The position numbers and the translations under genes were made by a program. Shown here piece by piece: positions 10,140-18,451 of a stretch of DNA of 64,000 nt; the stretch's first letter is position 1; every line of letters begins with the position of its first letter. Source of the stretch: JBGSUZ01 sp964404895 (GTDB lineage Bacteria > Bacillota > Clostridia > Peptostreptococcales > Acidaminobacteraceae); contig CAYOLV010000001.1 of NCBI GenBank assembly GCA_964404895.1, positions 248,001-312,000 on the forward strand, written 5' to 3'. The notes under the pieces were generated by a model that was not told the origin of the DNA, made no database searches, and was given only the letters and a program-made list of their open reading frames with translations.

Positions 10140-11177
10140 ATGGATGCTATATCGAGAACTGTCCAAGCCATACGTTCCCAAATAGATGAAATTGCTAAGG
10201 AAGTTGTCACTTTACAATTAGATCCTTTGAACTATTCTGAAGTTCAGAAGGAAGCCACTTTTAGAGATGCAAAATACAATATTGAACAGCTATCAAATGC
10301 AATCGAATTAGGCAGTGAAGTCCTATTCAATGACTACCTGGTTTGGTTAAGAGATATTTTAAGAGCTTGCAATTTACAAGATGATTTGTTGATCAACCAC
10401 TTAAAATTAATTGAAAGTTATGCAGAAACACATTTTGATAAAGAAATGTGTGAAATTATAATGTTCTACATCATCAACGGTATAAAGAGCATTCAAGACG
10501 GGGTAGGAGAATCCGTCTCTTATTTAGAAGATGCAGGTGAATATCAACCTTTAGCAACTGATTATTTTGACTTGTTAATGCATATGAAAAGAGCAGAAGC
10601 TATCCAACTGATTATGGACGCAATTGAACAGAATAATATTTCAATAGAAGACTTGTATGTTAGAGTATTTTCAAATGTACTTTACGAAGTGGGACGTCAG
10701 TGGGCAAGAAGGGAAATCACTGTGGGTCAAGAACACTATGCTACGGCTGTGACGGTGTATACTATGTCAATGCTGTATAGTAAAATTTTTACATCCCAGG
10801 AGAAAAAATTTAAAATGATAGGTATTTGTGTGGGAGAAGAACTCCATGAAATTGGCATTAGAATGGTATGTGACATCTTCGAAATGCATGAGTGGGATAC
10901 ATATTATTTAGGTGCCAATGTACCTGTTGAAACGGTAATCAGTGAAATACAGAGAATATCTCCAAATCTTGTAGCAATCTCTGTAACCATGGTCAATAAA
11001 GTAAGCCAAAGCAAGTCAATCATTGATAAAATTAAGAGTCACAGCATAAATACTAAAGTCATTGTAGGGGGCAGACCCTTTAATGGGGATATAGACTTGT
11101 GGAAGCGAATTGGGGCGGACGGTTATAGTAAAGATGCTGAAGAAGCATTAATAGTTGCAAGAAATCTGATGAGGTGA
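10140..11177 (+). CDS. Cobalamin-binding photosensor-like protein (CarH-type module without DNA-binding domain)
   Basis: A 345-residue cytosolic protein. Residues 1 to about 145 are helical and of no family I can name with confidence, resembling RsbR-type N-terminal sensor bundles. Residues about 150-225 form a B12-binding cap bundle and about 227-345 a Rossmann B12-binding domain. W188-x9-E198-H199 matches the Wx9EH light-sensing motif of CarH/LitR photoreceptors, and E234-L-H236-E-I-G matches their (E/D)xHxxG cobalamin lower-ligand motif; VGGRPF near 303 is the usual Rossmann glycine turn. Unlike CarH there is no MerR domain. The stop is 6 bases before a diguanylate cyclase gene, so the likely output is a partner protein. 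AdoCbl and light sensing are inferred from the motif; methylcobalamin or redox sensing is possible. Confidence 0.85.
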   Translation: MDAISRTVQAIRSQIDEIAKEVVTLQLDPLNYSEVQKEATFRDAKYNIEQLSNAIELGSEVLFNDYLVWLRDILRACNLQDDLLINHLKLIESYAETHFDKEMCEIIMFYIINGIKSIQDGVGESVSYLEDAGEYQPLATDYFDLLMHMKRAEAIQLIMDAIEQNNISIEDLYVRVFSNVLYEVGRQWARREITVGQEHYATAVTVYTMSMLYSKIFTSQEKKFKMIGICVGEELHEIGIRMVCDIFEMHEWDTYYLGANVPVETVISEIQRISPNLVAISVTMVNKVSQSKSIIDKIKSHSINTKVIVGGRPFNGDIDLWKRIGADGYSKDAEEALIVARNLMR

Positions 11178-11183
11178 CTTATT

Positions 11184-12155
11184 ATGAGCAAGATAAATGC
11201 CCAAAGTTTTTTATTTTTATGTGGTCATAACGGCAAAATTGAACAAGTTATAAAACCCATACAGGCAGACTTTGTATTGGAGAAAGAAGAAAAAATATTT
11301 GATAGAGTTTTGCCGAATGGTTCAGATAACTGGAATCGGGCGATGGGAAACTTTAATCAAAGTGAAGAGTCCAGCTATTGGCAAGGCTTTGTTGCAGACG
11401 TCTATGGAGAAGATTATTTCTGCTTTATTGCTATATTGGACAAGGCTCAGGTCATCGTATTAGGAATGAAAGAAAAGGTTCAACATTATTTGTATGAAGA
11501 AATTTTGAAGATTAATGGACAACTCACCAATACCATTAGAACGCTTTATAAAGAAAAACAGGTCAACGAAGTGGAAGCCTACGACGAAATATCAAAAGTA
11601 AACAATGAGCTGACCAATGCTAGACGGGAACTTCAAAAGAAAAATTTAGAGTTGGAAATGCTCAATCATAAACTAGAGGAGATTTCAATTAGAGACCCAT
11701 TAACAGGGCTGTTTAATAGAAGATATTTCTATTCAAAAGTACCGGAAATTGTAAGTCGTTCTAAGCGATTTGAACAGACATACTGTATCATACTCATTGA
11801 TATCAATGGGTTTAAGGCGGTTAACGATAACTATGGACATGATATGGGCGATGAAGTACTGAAATTTCTAGCACTTTGTTTGACGGATACTTTTAGACAA
11901 GGGCAAGATATAGTCTTCCGAATGGGTGGAGACGAATTCTTGGTTTTAATGGAAGGTACAGCCTATGAAGATGCAGTTTTTGCTTTAGAAAGGTTGCGTG
12001 AAGTTTACGCTGCGAATCCTAAAGAAACTTCTCTAGCTGCAGGGGTATTGGAAATTGCCCCAGAGGCATCCGTTTCAGATTTTACGGAATACCTCAAAAA
12101 GGCAGATGAATTGATGTATTCAGATAAAGCCCGTATGAAAGCGAACCTGAAATAG
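11184..12155 (+). CDS. Diguanylate cyclase (GGDEF) partner of the B12 protein
   Basis: A 323-residue soluble protein making c-di-GMP from two GTP. Residues 1 to about 110 look like a PAS-type sensor fold, about 112-160 a coiled coil with a heptad pattern, and about 162-320 a GGDEF domain with DPLTGLFNRR, the metal-binding DINGFKAVND and an intact RMGGDEF near 250. The canonical RxxD inhibitory site five residues before GGDEF is absent (RxxxD is seen), so product inhibition may be weak. It starts 6 bases after the cobalamin protein with GAGGTGA as its ribosome binding site, so translation is probably coupled. Its N-terminal domain or coiled coil is the obvious docking surface for the cobalamin protein, but this is inference. 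Confidence 0.9.
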   Translation: MSKINAQSFLFLCGHNGKIEQVIKPIQADFVLEKEEKIFDRVLPNGSDNWNRAMGNFNQSEESSYWQGFVADVYGEDYFCFIAILDKAQVIVLGMKEKVQHYLYEEILKINGQLTNTIRTLYKEKQVNEVEAYDEISKVNNELTNARRELQKKNLELEMLNHKLEEISIRDPLTGLFNRRYFYSKVPEIVSRSKRFEQTYCIILIDINGFKAVNDNYGHDMGDEVLKFLALCLTDTFRQGQDIVFRMGGDEFLVLMEGTAYEDAVFALERLREVYAANPKETSLAAGVLEIAPEASVSDFTEYLKKADELMYSDKARMKANLK

Positions 12156-12192
12156 AAGCAATCAGCGGAGTACAATATAGGAACAGATAGAA

Positions 12193-12858
12193 TCATTTAA
12201 TTCTTATAAGCGCTGCGACCACTGGGGCAATCCGCTCTGCAATGCGATGTTCTTCGATGATGATTTCAGGAAAGAGCTCGCCTGAGACTGTTTTAAGACA
12301 GAGATCATCGGAGAGACCAAAGACAGAACTCAGTTCTTCGCCTTCTTGAGGTTTAACCCAGGTTAGTCCCAAGGACTGCAAGGATTTTCTGACAGGTTGG
12401 ACAAGGGTCTCATTATAATATTTTAAAACGTCAGGTGTCTCAGTCATGCCCCCATGCCCAATCACAGCAAAGGATTTATTCTGAACGGGTGATCTGTATT
12501 CTGGGTCTTTCAGCCAGCCCCCATAAGAAATTTCGTTAATCTTTTCAAAAAGGGCCATCAGTTTAGATGGGATAGGCGAATAGTGGGGAACGACAAATAA
12601 AATCCTGTCAGCAGACTGCATTGCATCAAAAATCTTATTGAATGCGGGATCTCGGTCACAAAGGTTGTTTTCAGAACAGTTACCACAGAGTTGACAGGGC
12701 TGCAGATCATAATTTTTAAGTGAAATCACGTTCACATCCACCGAATGACTGGTTTCCATAGTCTGCATTTGCGCTGCAGCAACTTGACAAACTTTGTAAG
12801 AAACACTTTGTTCAATAGGCTTTCTTGAGTTAGAAGCAGCAATACATAAGACGTTCAT
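12193..12858 (-). CDS. Iron-sulfur flavoprotein / NADPH-dependent FMN reductase family
   Basis: A 221-residue flavodoxin-fold protein. The N-terminus (MNVLCIAASNSRK) is the phosphate-binding loop for FMN. A compact cysteine cluster CX2CX2CX5C near residues 56-68 is the 4Fe-4S motif of Isf-type iron-sulfur flavoproteins of methanogens and clostridia, and VVPHYSPIPSKLMALFEK is the usual flavin-contact segment. Such proteins move electrons between ferredoxin and small acceptors or reduce oxygen or peroxide. The ATG is preceded by a good AGGGAGGAATCC site. It is transcribed against the diguanylate cyclase gene and has no operon partner. Confidence 0.85.
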   Translation of the reverse strand: MNVLCIAASNSRKPIEQSVSYKVCQVAAAQMQTMETSHSVDVNVISLKNYDLQPCQLCGNCSENNLCDRDPAFNKIFDAMQSADRILFVVPHYSPIPSKLMALFEKINEISYGGWLKDPEYRSPVQNKSFAVIGHGGMTETPDVLKYYNETLVQPVRKSLQSLGLTWVKPQEGEELSSVFGLSDDLCLKTVSGELFPEIIIEEHRIAERIAPVVAALIRIK

Positions 12859-12967
12859 TTGGATTCCTCCCTAGGCTTTTTTTAAAATATTCTCGGTTTC
12901 AACAAGGATCAACAGTTTCGAGAAAAACATTCTATTTACAACATATTATACATGAAAATTGAATTTT

Positions 12968-13114
12968 CATCACGCTGGCAGGCCCTCTGGTCTATTGATG
13001 ATTGATATCCACTATTTTAATAATTATAATGATACGTATGGACATTTAAAAGGGGATGACTGCTTAGTCAGTGCTTCTAGAAAAAAATCCATAGTGATGG
13101 AGGAATACATATGA
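12968..13114 (+). pseudogene. Remnant of a GGDEF (diguanylate cyclase) gene
   Basis: An open frame of about 48 codons reads GLLMIDIHYFNNYNDTYGHL followed by KGDDCL. This is the metal- and GTP-binding half of a GGDEF domain (consensus DIDxFKxxNDxxGHxxGDxxL). Nothing before it looks like the N-terminal half of the domain, and the GGDEF motif itself is missing downstream. The frame runs into TGA at 13112-13114, overlapping the start of the FlxA-like gene. It appears to be a decayed fragment whose tail has been recruited as the leader and ribosome binding site of the next gene. Confidence 0.6.
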
Positions 13115-13827
13115 ATGTGACATCAAGTGTAAACAGGCAGTCACAAACCACAGCAGCAAAATATCAGCCCAAACAGGATAATTACGAGAAAAGTATCCAA
13201 AATCAAATTACGAACCTTGAAGAAAAAATAAATGAGCTCGATAAAGATTCAAAGATGTCCAGTGAACAGAAGATGAAAGAAAAAAAATCTATGCAAGATG
13301 AAATTCAATCTCTCAATAATAGCTTACGACAGTATCAAATAGAAAAAAGACAAAAAGAAGCTGCAGAAACTCAGGAAATTGCACAAAAAGCAGCCGAAGC
13401 TAATCCGAATGCTGATCTGTCAGAGACGTCAAACTCAGGGATTACCAAGAGTGAAACCGGCGTTATTCTTTCCCTCTCCGATGTAGGCAAACGTTTGGTC
13501 GTGATGAATAAGGTTAGAACGGATTTAAAAGGTCAACTCCTTACAGCGACAACAACAGAAGAAAAGGTCATGATACAAGAAAAAATGGATAAACTCGAAA
13601 AAGACATGGGCAATAAATTTAATGAGAGTTTAGAAATTATTAAAGAACATCAAAAAGATGAGAAGGAAAAAAGGGTCAATAAAAAATCGGAGACTCCTGA
13701 AGAAGAAATCAAAACTGAAGAGGGTGAGGCTAGAAATGTTGAAAGCTCAGGCCTTGAAAATAGCGGGATAGAAGTTGAAGAAGATGTAAAAACTCAAGTG
13801 ATGGATGAAGCTAAATCTGAAAGTTAG
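13111..13827 (+). CDS. FlxA-like coiled-coil protein
   Basis: A 238-residue, highly charged protein without signal peptide or membrane helix. Residues about 25-110 form a strong coiled coil rich in E, K and Q (IQNQITNLEEKINELDKD), the pattern of the FlxA-like family (PF14282). A Ser/Gly-containing middle (TGVILSLSDVGKRLVV near 123) is followed by a second helical stretch and an acidic tail. The ribosome binding site is GATGGAGG, 7 bases before ATG. FlxA-like proteins are often associated with flagellar regulons, but no flagellar genes are nearby and the function is unknown. Confidence 0.7.
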   Translation: MNVTSSVNRQSQTTAAKYQPKQDNYEKSIQNQITNLEEKINELDKDSKMSSEQKMKEKKSMQDEIQSLNNSLRQYQIEKRQKEAAETQEIAQKAAEANPNADLSETSNSGITKSETGVILSLSDVGKRLVVMNKVRTDLKGQLLTATTTEEKVMIQEKMDKLEKDMGNKFNESLEIIKEHQKDEKEKRVNKKSETPEEEIKTEEGEARNVESSGLENSGIEVEEDVKTQVMDEAKSES

Positions 13828-13920
13828 ATAGAGCAACGTACTAAAAATTGCCAAGGGAATATGCTTTTGAGATGAGTCAGTCCACGAACTAACCCTAAGT
13901 TGCAAAGATTTTATGATGGA

Positions 13921-13956
13921 GACGATGTAGCATTTTACATCGTCTTATTTTTTTTT
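13921..13956 (+). terminator. Hairpin terminator between FlxA-like gene and sigma factor
   Basis: A nine-base-pair perfect stem (GACGATGTA / TACATCGTC) with loop GCATTT is followed by TTATTTTTTTTT. It lies about 95 bases after the FlxA-like stop and separates it from the ECF sigma operon. Confidence 0.85.
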
Positions 13957-13977
13957 CAAAAGTAATTAAAAAAACGT

Positions 13978-14006
13978 GTAACTTTCCCTGAGTTTATGTT
14001 ACTTAT
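13978..14006 (+). promoter_or_regulatory. Possible ECF-type promoter of the sigma/anti-sigma operon
   Basis: TGTAACTTT at 13978-13986 resembles the AAC-containing -35 elements used by ECF sigma factors and is followed about 14 bases later by GTTACTTAT. No housekeeping -35/-10 pair is evident. ECF factors commonly transcribe their own operon, so this is a plausible autoregulatory promoter. The -10 is uncertain. Confidence 0.3.
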
Positions 14007-14036
14007 CAATAGAGAGCTGGAAAAGGAGGGGAACAG

Positions 14037-14549
14037 ATGAAACAATTTGAGACTTTGTACAACGATTATTATCAAGACGTTTTCAAATTTCTTTTCCGGC
14101 TGACTGGGTACCAGCAGCAACTTGCTGAGGACTTAGCACAAGAGACATTCTATCAAGCGATATTATCGTTTCACAGATATAGAGGTGAATGCCAAATTAA
14201 AACTTGGCTGTGCCAAATAGCTAAAAACAACTATTTTAATATGCTAAGGAAAGATCAAAAATTTAGAAAAGTTCCCATAGACGATTATTTGAACCATAAT
14301 TCGCTGATAACGAATTCGATTCTTTCGGATTACGAAACTCAAGAGTTGATTGTACATGCCGTGCAGTTGATTATGAAACTAGAGGATAAAACCAGAGATG
14401 TCTTGATCTATCGCATTTTTTCAGAACTTACTTATGCCCAAATAAGCACGGTGCTTAGGATCAACGAAAGTTCAGCAAAAGTTATTTTTATGCGTGGTAA
14501 ATGCAAACTTCAAAACCAGCTTCGGGAGGTGTATGGATATGAAATATGA
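14037..14549 (+). CDS. ECF-family RNA polymerase sigma factor
   Basis: A 170-residue sigma-70 family protein with only regions 2 and 4. Region 2 spans about 5-75 (DLAQETFYQAILSFHRYRG, then IKTWLCQIAKNNYFNMLRK, the usual region 2.3-2.4). Region 4 spans about 105-165 (RDVLIYRIFSELTYAQIS and the recognition helix INESSAKVIFMRGK). The ribosome binding site AAGGAGGGG is near-perfect. The reading frame overlaps the following anti-sigma gene by 11 bases, the standard arrangement for a translationally coupled sigma/anti-sigma pair. The stimulus is unknown. Confidence 0.92.
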   Translation: MKQFETLYNDYYQDVFKFLFRLTGYQQQLAEDLAQETFYQAILSFHRYRGECQIKTWLCQIAKNNYFNMLRKDQKFRKVPIDDYLNHNSLITNSILSDYETQELIVHAVQLIMKLEDKTRDVLIYRIFSELTYAQISTVLRINESSAKVIFMRGKCKLQNQLREVYGYEI

Positions 14550-15381
14550 TTGTGACCTAATAAAAGATTTATTGCCCCTGTATGAGGATCAAGCTCTCAG
14601 TCAGGCAAGCTCAATAATTGTTGAAACACATTTGGAAACGTGTGAGAGCTGCCATCAATATTATAAGCAAGTAAAGAATACTGCCCAGATGTCCTTTGAA
14701 CTTTTAGAAGAAAAAACAGCCAACAGAGATTATTTCAATATTGCTAAAAAACTTCGCAGAACTAAATGGTATTGGAGACTTTTGGTAGCCTCTATCCTTA
14801 GTGTCACTATTTACCTGTCTTTGATGTATTCAGAAGGAAACCGCTTTGATGCAATAAGTGCAGCCGATGCCAGCCATATGATTGGGACACATGCAGAACC
14901 TTTGGCAACCGTTAACATGGGCAATGAGCGTGTCTTATATATCTATGAAGATGAAGGCATTTATCAAGGTATTGATGTAAAGCGTAATTTTCCTTATTGG
15001 AAATATGTTCAGACGTGGCCGAGCCGCTATATTGTAGATTCAGAGGCAGAATTACAGTTGATTATGGGCAAAACATATGGGAACTCCATTCGAAAATCCT
15101 TATATAAAGTTTATGCGGTAGGTGTTAAAGACAAACGCGTGGCTATGATAGAGCTTGGAAAAGAAGGTGCTCTCCAGAAACAAAAAGTGAACTCAAAAGT
15201 AACCGTTTTTTACTGGGACGAAACTGGAAAATGGGACGGAACAAATACTTGGGAAGGCATGATTAATAGAGGCGAGTTAAAAGGTATAGCCTATGATAAA
15301 GAGGGTAATATACTCTATAACTTGATTTTAGAGACGACTGACAATGGACGCGATTGCTATAGATGGGTTCCAAAAAAATGA
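14539..15381 (+). CDS. Membrane anti-sigma factor with zinc-finger domain
   Basis: A 280-residue protein. Start 14539 is chosen because GGGAGGT lies 8 bases upstream; upstream in-frame starts sit within the sigma gene. The N-terminal zf-HC2 anti-sigma domain (about 1-45) has the HxxxCxxC ligands as HLETCESC, with an upstream Cys in KYDCDLI. One membrane helix is at about 75-95 (LLVASILSVTIYLSLMY). The extracytoplasmic domain of about 180 residues matches no family I can name (DUF-type sensor). It most likely holds the upstream sigma factor inactive at the membrane until an envelope signal arrives. Confidence 0.85.
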   Translation: MKYDCDLIKDLLPLYEDQALSQASSIIVETHLETCESCHQYYKQVKNTAQMSFELLEEKTANRDYFNIAKKLRRTKWYWRLLVASILSVTIYLSLMYSEGNRFDAISAADASHMIGTHAEPLATVNMGNERVLYIYEDEGIYQGIDVKRNFPYWKYVQTWPSRYIVDSEAELQLIMGKTYGNSIRKSLYKVYAVGVKDKRVAMIELGKEGALQKQKVNSKVTVFYWDETGKWDGTNTWEGMINRGELKGIAYDKEGNILYNLILETTDNGRDCYRWVPKK

Positions 15382-15516
15382 GTGAGAAAAGCACTGTTGG
15401 AGGGCGTTACGTTCACCATGCGATTCAAATTATATTTTTTCAAAATTAGGCGTTGAACTCGAAAATTGATATAATCAAAATGTATATAACAATAAAGTTA
15501 AAAAGGAAAAAATCAT

Positions 15517-16707
15517 ATGAGTATACTGATTTCGTTGTTAATTGCCTTTCTCAATACGTTGTTGAATCATACCATGCTGACAAGGAGAAAATCAGTTCGC
15601 TATTGTGCGGCGGCATTTACTCTGAATTCGGTCGTGGTTTACGTTGCACTTTTTTTCATTAAACAAGCTGTAACAGACATAGATCTATTTAAGTATATTT
15701 TTTGTTGGATGATGTTTCTCTATATTGCCTATATTCACAATGTATTTAAAGAAAGCTTGTCTAAAAAGCTCTTTGTCATGTTCAGTACCTGGGTCATTTC
15801 AGCGATTATTTACCACATTGCCATATTAATGGCAGCCGTATGGATGGATTCTGGGAACCTGATTGATGGCATCAACTTGATTCGAATAATATTGCAAATC
15901 ATTTTACTTTGGGTTTTAGCAAAACCTCAATTTCGCGAAAATTATAGAAGACTGCTTTCTCTGGTTCAGGACAGTACCATTAACTTAATGTCTGTCTACA
16001 TGATCATTGCCTTTTTACTGTTGCTCAATAACATGAACAATGTGGCAATTGAACTTAGAAATTTTTCTAACATATACAATGTGATTCTCTTCTACATCTT
16101 TATTATCTTAGGATACATTGTGGTCTTTACGGGGATTTCTTCATCGTCTAAAATGGTTTTGCTTCAACAGTCAGTGGAAATGGCAGAAAAAAAATCTGAA
16201 ATACATTTTAAAATGGCAAACATGGACTCCCTAACGGGCATTGCGTCTCGGTTCAGCATATTGAATAAAATAACGGAGACCATTACAGACTGTAGCAGAT
16301 ACCCGCAAAAATTTGCTGTCTTAATGCTGGACGTTGATAAGTTTAAATTCATTAATGATACCTATGGTCACAAGACTGGGGATGAAGTTCTAAAATATTT
16401 GGCAGCTCAAATCAGTGGTTGTCTTAGAGAATCTGATTCCATTGGAAGGGTTGGCGGAGACGAGTTTATTCTCTTAATGAAACATATTCATTCTAAAGAA
16501 GATGTAGAAGTAATGGTTCACAGAATTTTTGAAGTGTTTAAAGCACCTTTTATTTATAACAAAGAGAAAATTCAAATCAACATCAGCGTGGGTATATGCG
16601 TCTTTCCTGACGATGCTGAAAATTTAGACAGCCTAATCAATCAAGCTGACCAGGCCATGTACTGCGCAAAGAAAATAAGTGGCAGCAGTTATTGTTTTCA
16701 AGACTGA
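15517..16707 (+). CDS. Membrane-bound diguanylate cyclase (GGDEF)
   Basis: A 396-residue protein. About six hydrophobic helices fill residues 1-215 with no recognisable ligand domain. The GGDEF domain (about 230-395) has DSLTGIASR, DVDKFKFINDTYGH and an intact RVGGDEF near 313. The product-inhibition site is canonical: RESD exactly five residues before GGDEF. This makes it a feedback-inhibited cyclase, unlike the one at 11184. AAAAGGAA precedes the ATG. The metallo-beta-lactamase gene starts 10 bases after the stop, so the two are probably co-transcribed. Confidence 0.92.
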   Translation: MSILISLLIAFLNTLLNHTMLTRRKSVRYCAAAFTLNSVVVYVALFFIKQAVTDIDLFKYIFCWMMFLYIAYIHNVFKESLSKKLFVMFSTWVISAIIYHIAILMAAVWMDSGNLIDGINLIRIILQIILLWVLAKPQFRENYRRLLSLVQDSTINLMSVYMIIAFLLLLNNMNNVAIELRNFSNIYNVILFYIFIILGYIVVFTGISSSSKMVLLQQSVEMAEKKSEIHFKMANMDSLTGIASRFSILNKITETITDCSRYPQKFAVLMLDVDKFKFINDTYGHKTGDEVLKYLAAQISGCLRESDSIGRVGGDEFILLMKHIHSKEDVEVMVHRIFEVFKAPFIYNKEKIQINISVGICVFPDDAENLDSLINQADQAMYCAKKISGSSYCFQD

Positions 16708-16716
16708 GGTGTTTCA

Positions 16717-17547
16717 ATGAGGAGACCATTAGCTATATTTGGAATTTTAATTATTCTAATTGCCTTTCTATTTTATTCAAGTGGGATTGGAATTGAGTTA
16801 AAGGTTAATCAAAAAGTTGAAGAGAAAGTAGCTCAGACAGTTGAAGCGAAAGCAGATCAAAACGAAAATGATTTAAAGAGTGGATTTATAGATTTGGGTG
16901 ACCTTGAACTCACTAAAGTGGATGAAAACATATGGGTTCATACCAGTTACATAGATTATAAAGGCGTTAGGACGCCATCCAATGGCTTAATTGTTATTAC
17001 ATCAGAAGGCTTACTCCTGATTGATACGCCTTGGAATGAGGTGCAGACAAAAAAACTCATCACAGTAGCAGAGGAAAAAATGGGTCAACCTTTTGTAAAA
17101 GCAATTATTACCCACGCGCATAGCGATCGAATTGGAGGCATTAGCGAGCTTATTAATGCTGAGATTGAAACCTATAGTACAAGTATGACCGCAGAATTTG
17201 CAGTAGAAAACGGATATCAAAGACCGAACATTATGATTGAAAGTAATGACGTGATCAATTTAGACCGTTTTAATTTTGAAATTTTCTATCCAGGAGAGGG
17301 CCATTCCAAGGATAACATTGTGGTATGGCTTCCAGAGAAAAAGATTCTATTCGCAGGGTGCTTAGTCAAATCTTTAGAAGCAGAAGATATTGGCAACGTT
17401 GCAGATGCGAATGTTCAAGAATGGACGACTTCCCTTGAAAAGTTAAATGAAAAGTATAAAGATGTTAGTATAGTCATTCCGGGACACGGCAGGTGGGGAG
17501 ATCAGAAATTAATAGAACATACTTTAAAATTGATTAAAGAAAATTAG
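16717..17547 (+). CDS. Subclass B1 metallo-beta-lactamase (BcII-like)
   Basis: A 276-residue secreted or membrane-tethered zinc hydrolase of the MBL fold. All six zinc ligands of subclass B1 can be placed: H133, H135 and D137 (HAHSDRIGG), H196 (GEGHSKDN), C215 (AGCLVKS) and H257 (PGHG). Lys218, the B1 substrate-carboxylate lysine, is present within CLVKS. The stretch around C215 to NVADANVQEW is very close to Bacillus cereus BcII. An N-terminal hydrophobic helix (about 5-22) without lipobox Cys is followed by a charged E/K/Q-rich spacer (30-52) longer than in BcII. A carbapenemase-type activity is expected from the family but not shown. It lies 10 bases after a diguanylate cyclase gene. Confidence 0.9.
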   Translation: MRRPLAIFGILIILIAFLFYSSGIGIELKVNQKVEEKVAQTVEAKADQNENDLKSGFIDLGDLELTKVDENIWVHTSYIDYKGVRTPSNGLIVITSEGLLLIDTPWNEVQTKKLITVAEEKMGQPFVKAIITHAHSDRIGGISELINAEIETYSTSMTAEFAVENGYQRPNIMIESNDVINLDRFNFEIFYPGEGHSKDNIVVWLPEKKILFAGCLVKSLEAEDIGNVADANVQEWTTSLEKLNEKYKDVSIVIPGHGRWGDQKLIEHTLKLIKEN

Positions 17548-17622
17548 GTCAAAATCCTGTCCAAATGGAAGTTATATGATTTAATGCATAATCGAAAAAC
17601 ACAATCATTGGAGGCATAATTT

Positions 17623-18264
17623 ATGGCAACATGGGGAGCACACATTAGAATAGCAGAAGCAATACTTGAAGTTCATAATCATTTAGATGAAAAATCATTT
17701 TTGGTTGGCAATATTGGCCCTGATTGTGGGGAACCCAATGAGGACTGGACTGAATTTTTACCACCCAAGCTAGTAAGCCACTGGTTAAATAGTGACAATC
17801 GTATAGACGCTGAAGCGTTTTTTAAAAAGCATTTGAGCATGCCTATAGATGACAAGAATCAATATTCATTTTTACTAGGTTACTACAGCCATTTGATAAC
17901 AGATATTGAGTGGGGCAAGATGTTTCGGAAAAAGAGGGAAAGTGATTCTGTCTATGATCGATTAGAAACAGATAAAAATTTTATATGGACGATAAAAGAA
18001 GATTGGTATGATTTAGATCATTTATATTTTAAAAAGAACCCTAATAGTATTTTTTATAGACTATTCAAAAACATTGAATTGTTTCCTAATTATTTAGAGT
18101 ATTATCCAGCAGGTGCTGTTGAAAAACAGATTAAATATATTAGAGATTTTTATATGAGTTACGATGACAATCCTGTGCGAGATTACATATATTTAACAGA
18201 AGATGAGATGAATCATTTTGTAGCGAGCACATCTGAGATGATCGTAAGTAGATTTAATCGATAG
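17623..18264 (+). CDS. Zinc-dependent phospholipase C-like protein
   Basis: A 213-residue protein of the zinc-dependent phospholipase C/S1-P1 nuclease-like superfamily (PF00882). The pattern W-G-A-H near the N-terminus, VGNIGPDCG near 28, a His in SHWL and YYSHLITDIEW near 87-97 supply the usual Trp/His/Asp zinc ligands. There is no signal peptide, unlike secreted PLCs, so it belongs to the short cytosolic hydrolase-like members of unknown substrate. TTGGAGGC precedes the ATG. It is monocistronic and ends at the convergent hairpin at 18359-18437. Confidence 0.75.
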   Translation: MATWGAHIRIAEAILEVHNHLDEKSFLVGNIGPDCGEPNEDWTEFLPPKLVSHWLNSDNRIDAEAFFKKHLSMPIDDKNQYSFLLGYYSHLITDIEWGKMFRKKRESDSVYDRLETDKNFIWTIKEDWYDLDHLYFKKNPNSIFYRLFKNIELFPNYLEYYPAGAVEKQIKYIRDFYMSYDDNPVRDYIYLTEDEMNHFVASTSEMIVSRFNR

Positions 18265-18358
18265 TTATTCAGCTTGCAGATAAGATTTTGTTCATAGATT
18301 AGCAGCCTGTGAAATTGAGGGTACAATTATTAATATATGTGTAAAAGTAAACAATTAT

Positions 18359-18437
18359 AAAGCCCCGACCACACGTTCAACAAACCTTTTGCTTTTTACA
18401 GCAAAGACTATTGAATAGGTGAGGTCGGGGCTTTTTT
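18359..18437 (+). terminator. Convergent long hairpin terminator
   Basis: A ten-base stem AGCCCCGACC / GGTCGGGGCT with a long internally structured loop (TTTGC...GCAAA) is followed by a T run. It lies between the plus-strand phospholipase-like gene and the minus-strand tannase-like gene, so it may serve both. Confidence 0.8.
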
Positions 18438-18451
18438 AGGAGTAGTGGGGT

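Noticed and set aside
13828..13920. Conserved-looking leader (CCAAGGGAATATG...) considered as a riboswitch
   Set aside because: It does not fit c-di-GMP, cobalamin, SAM, FMN or T-box consensus elements that I know, and it lies after a gene and before a terminator.
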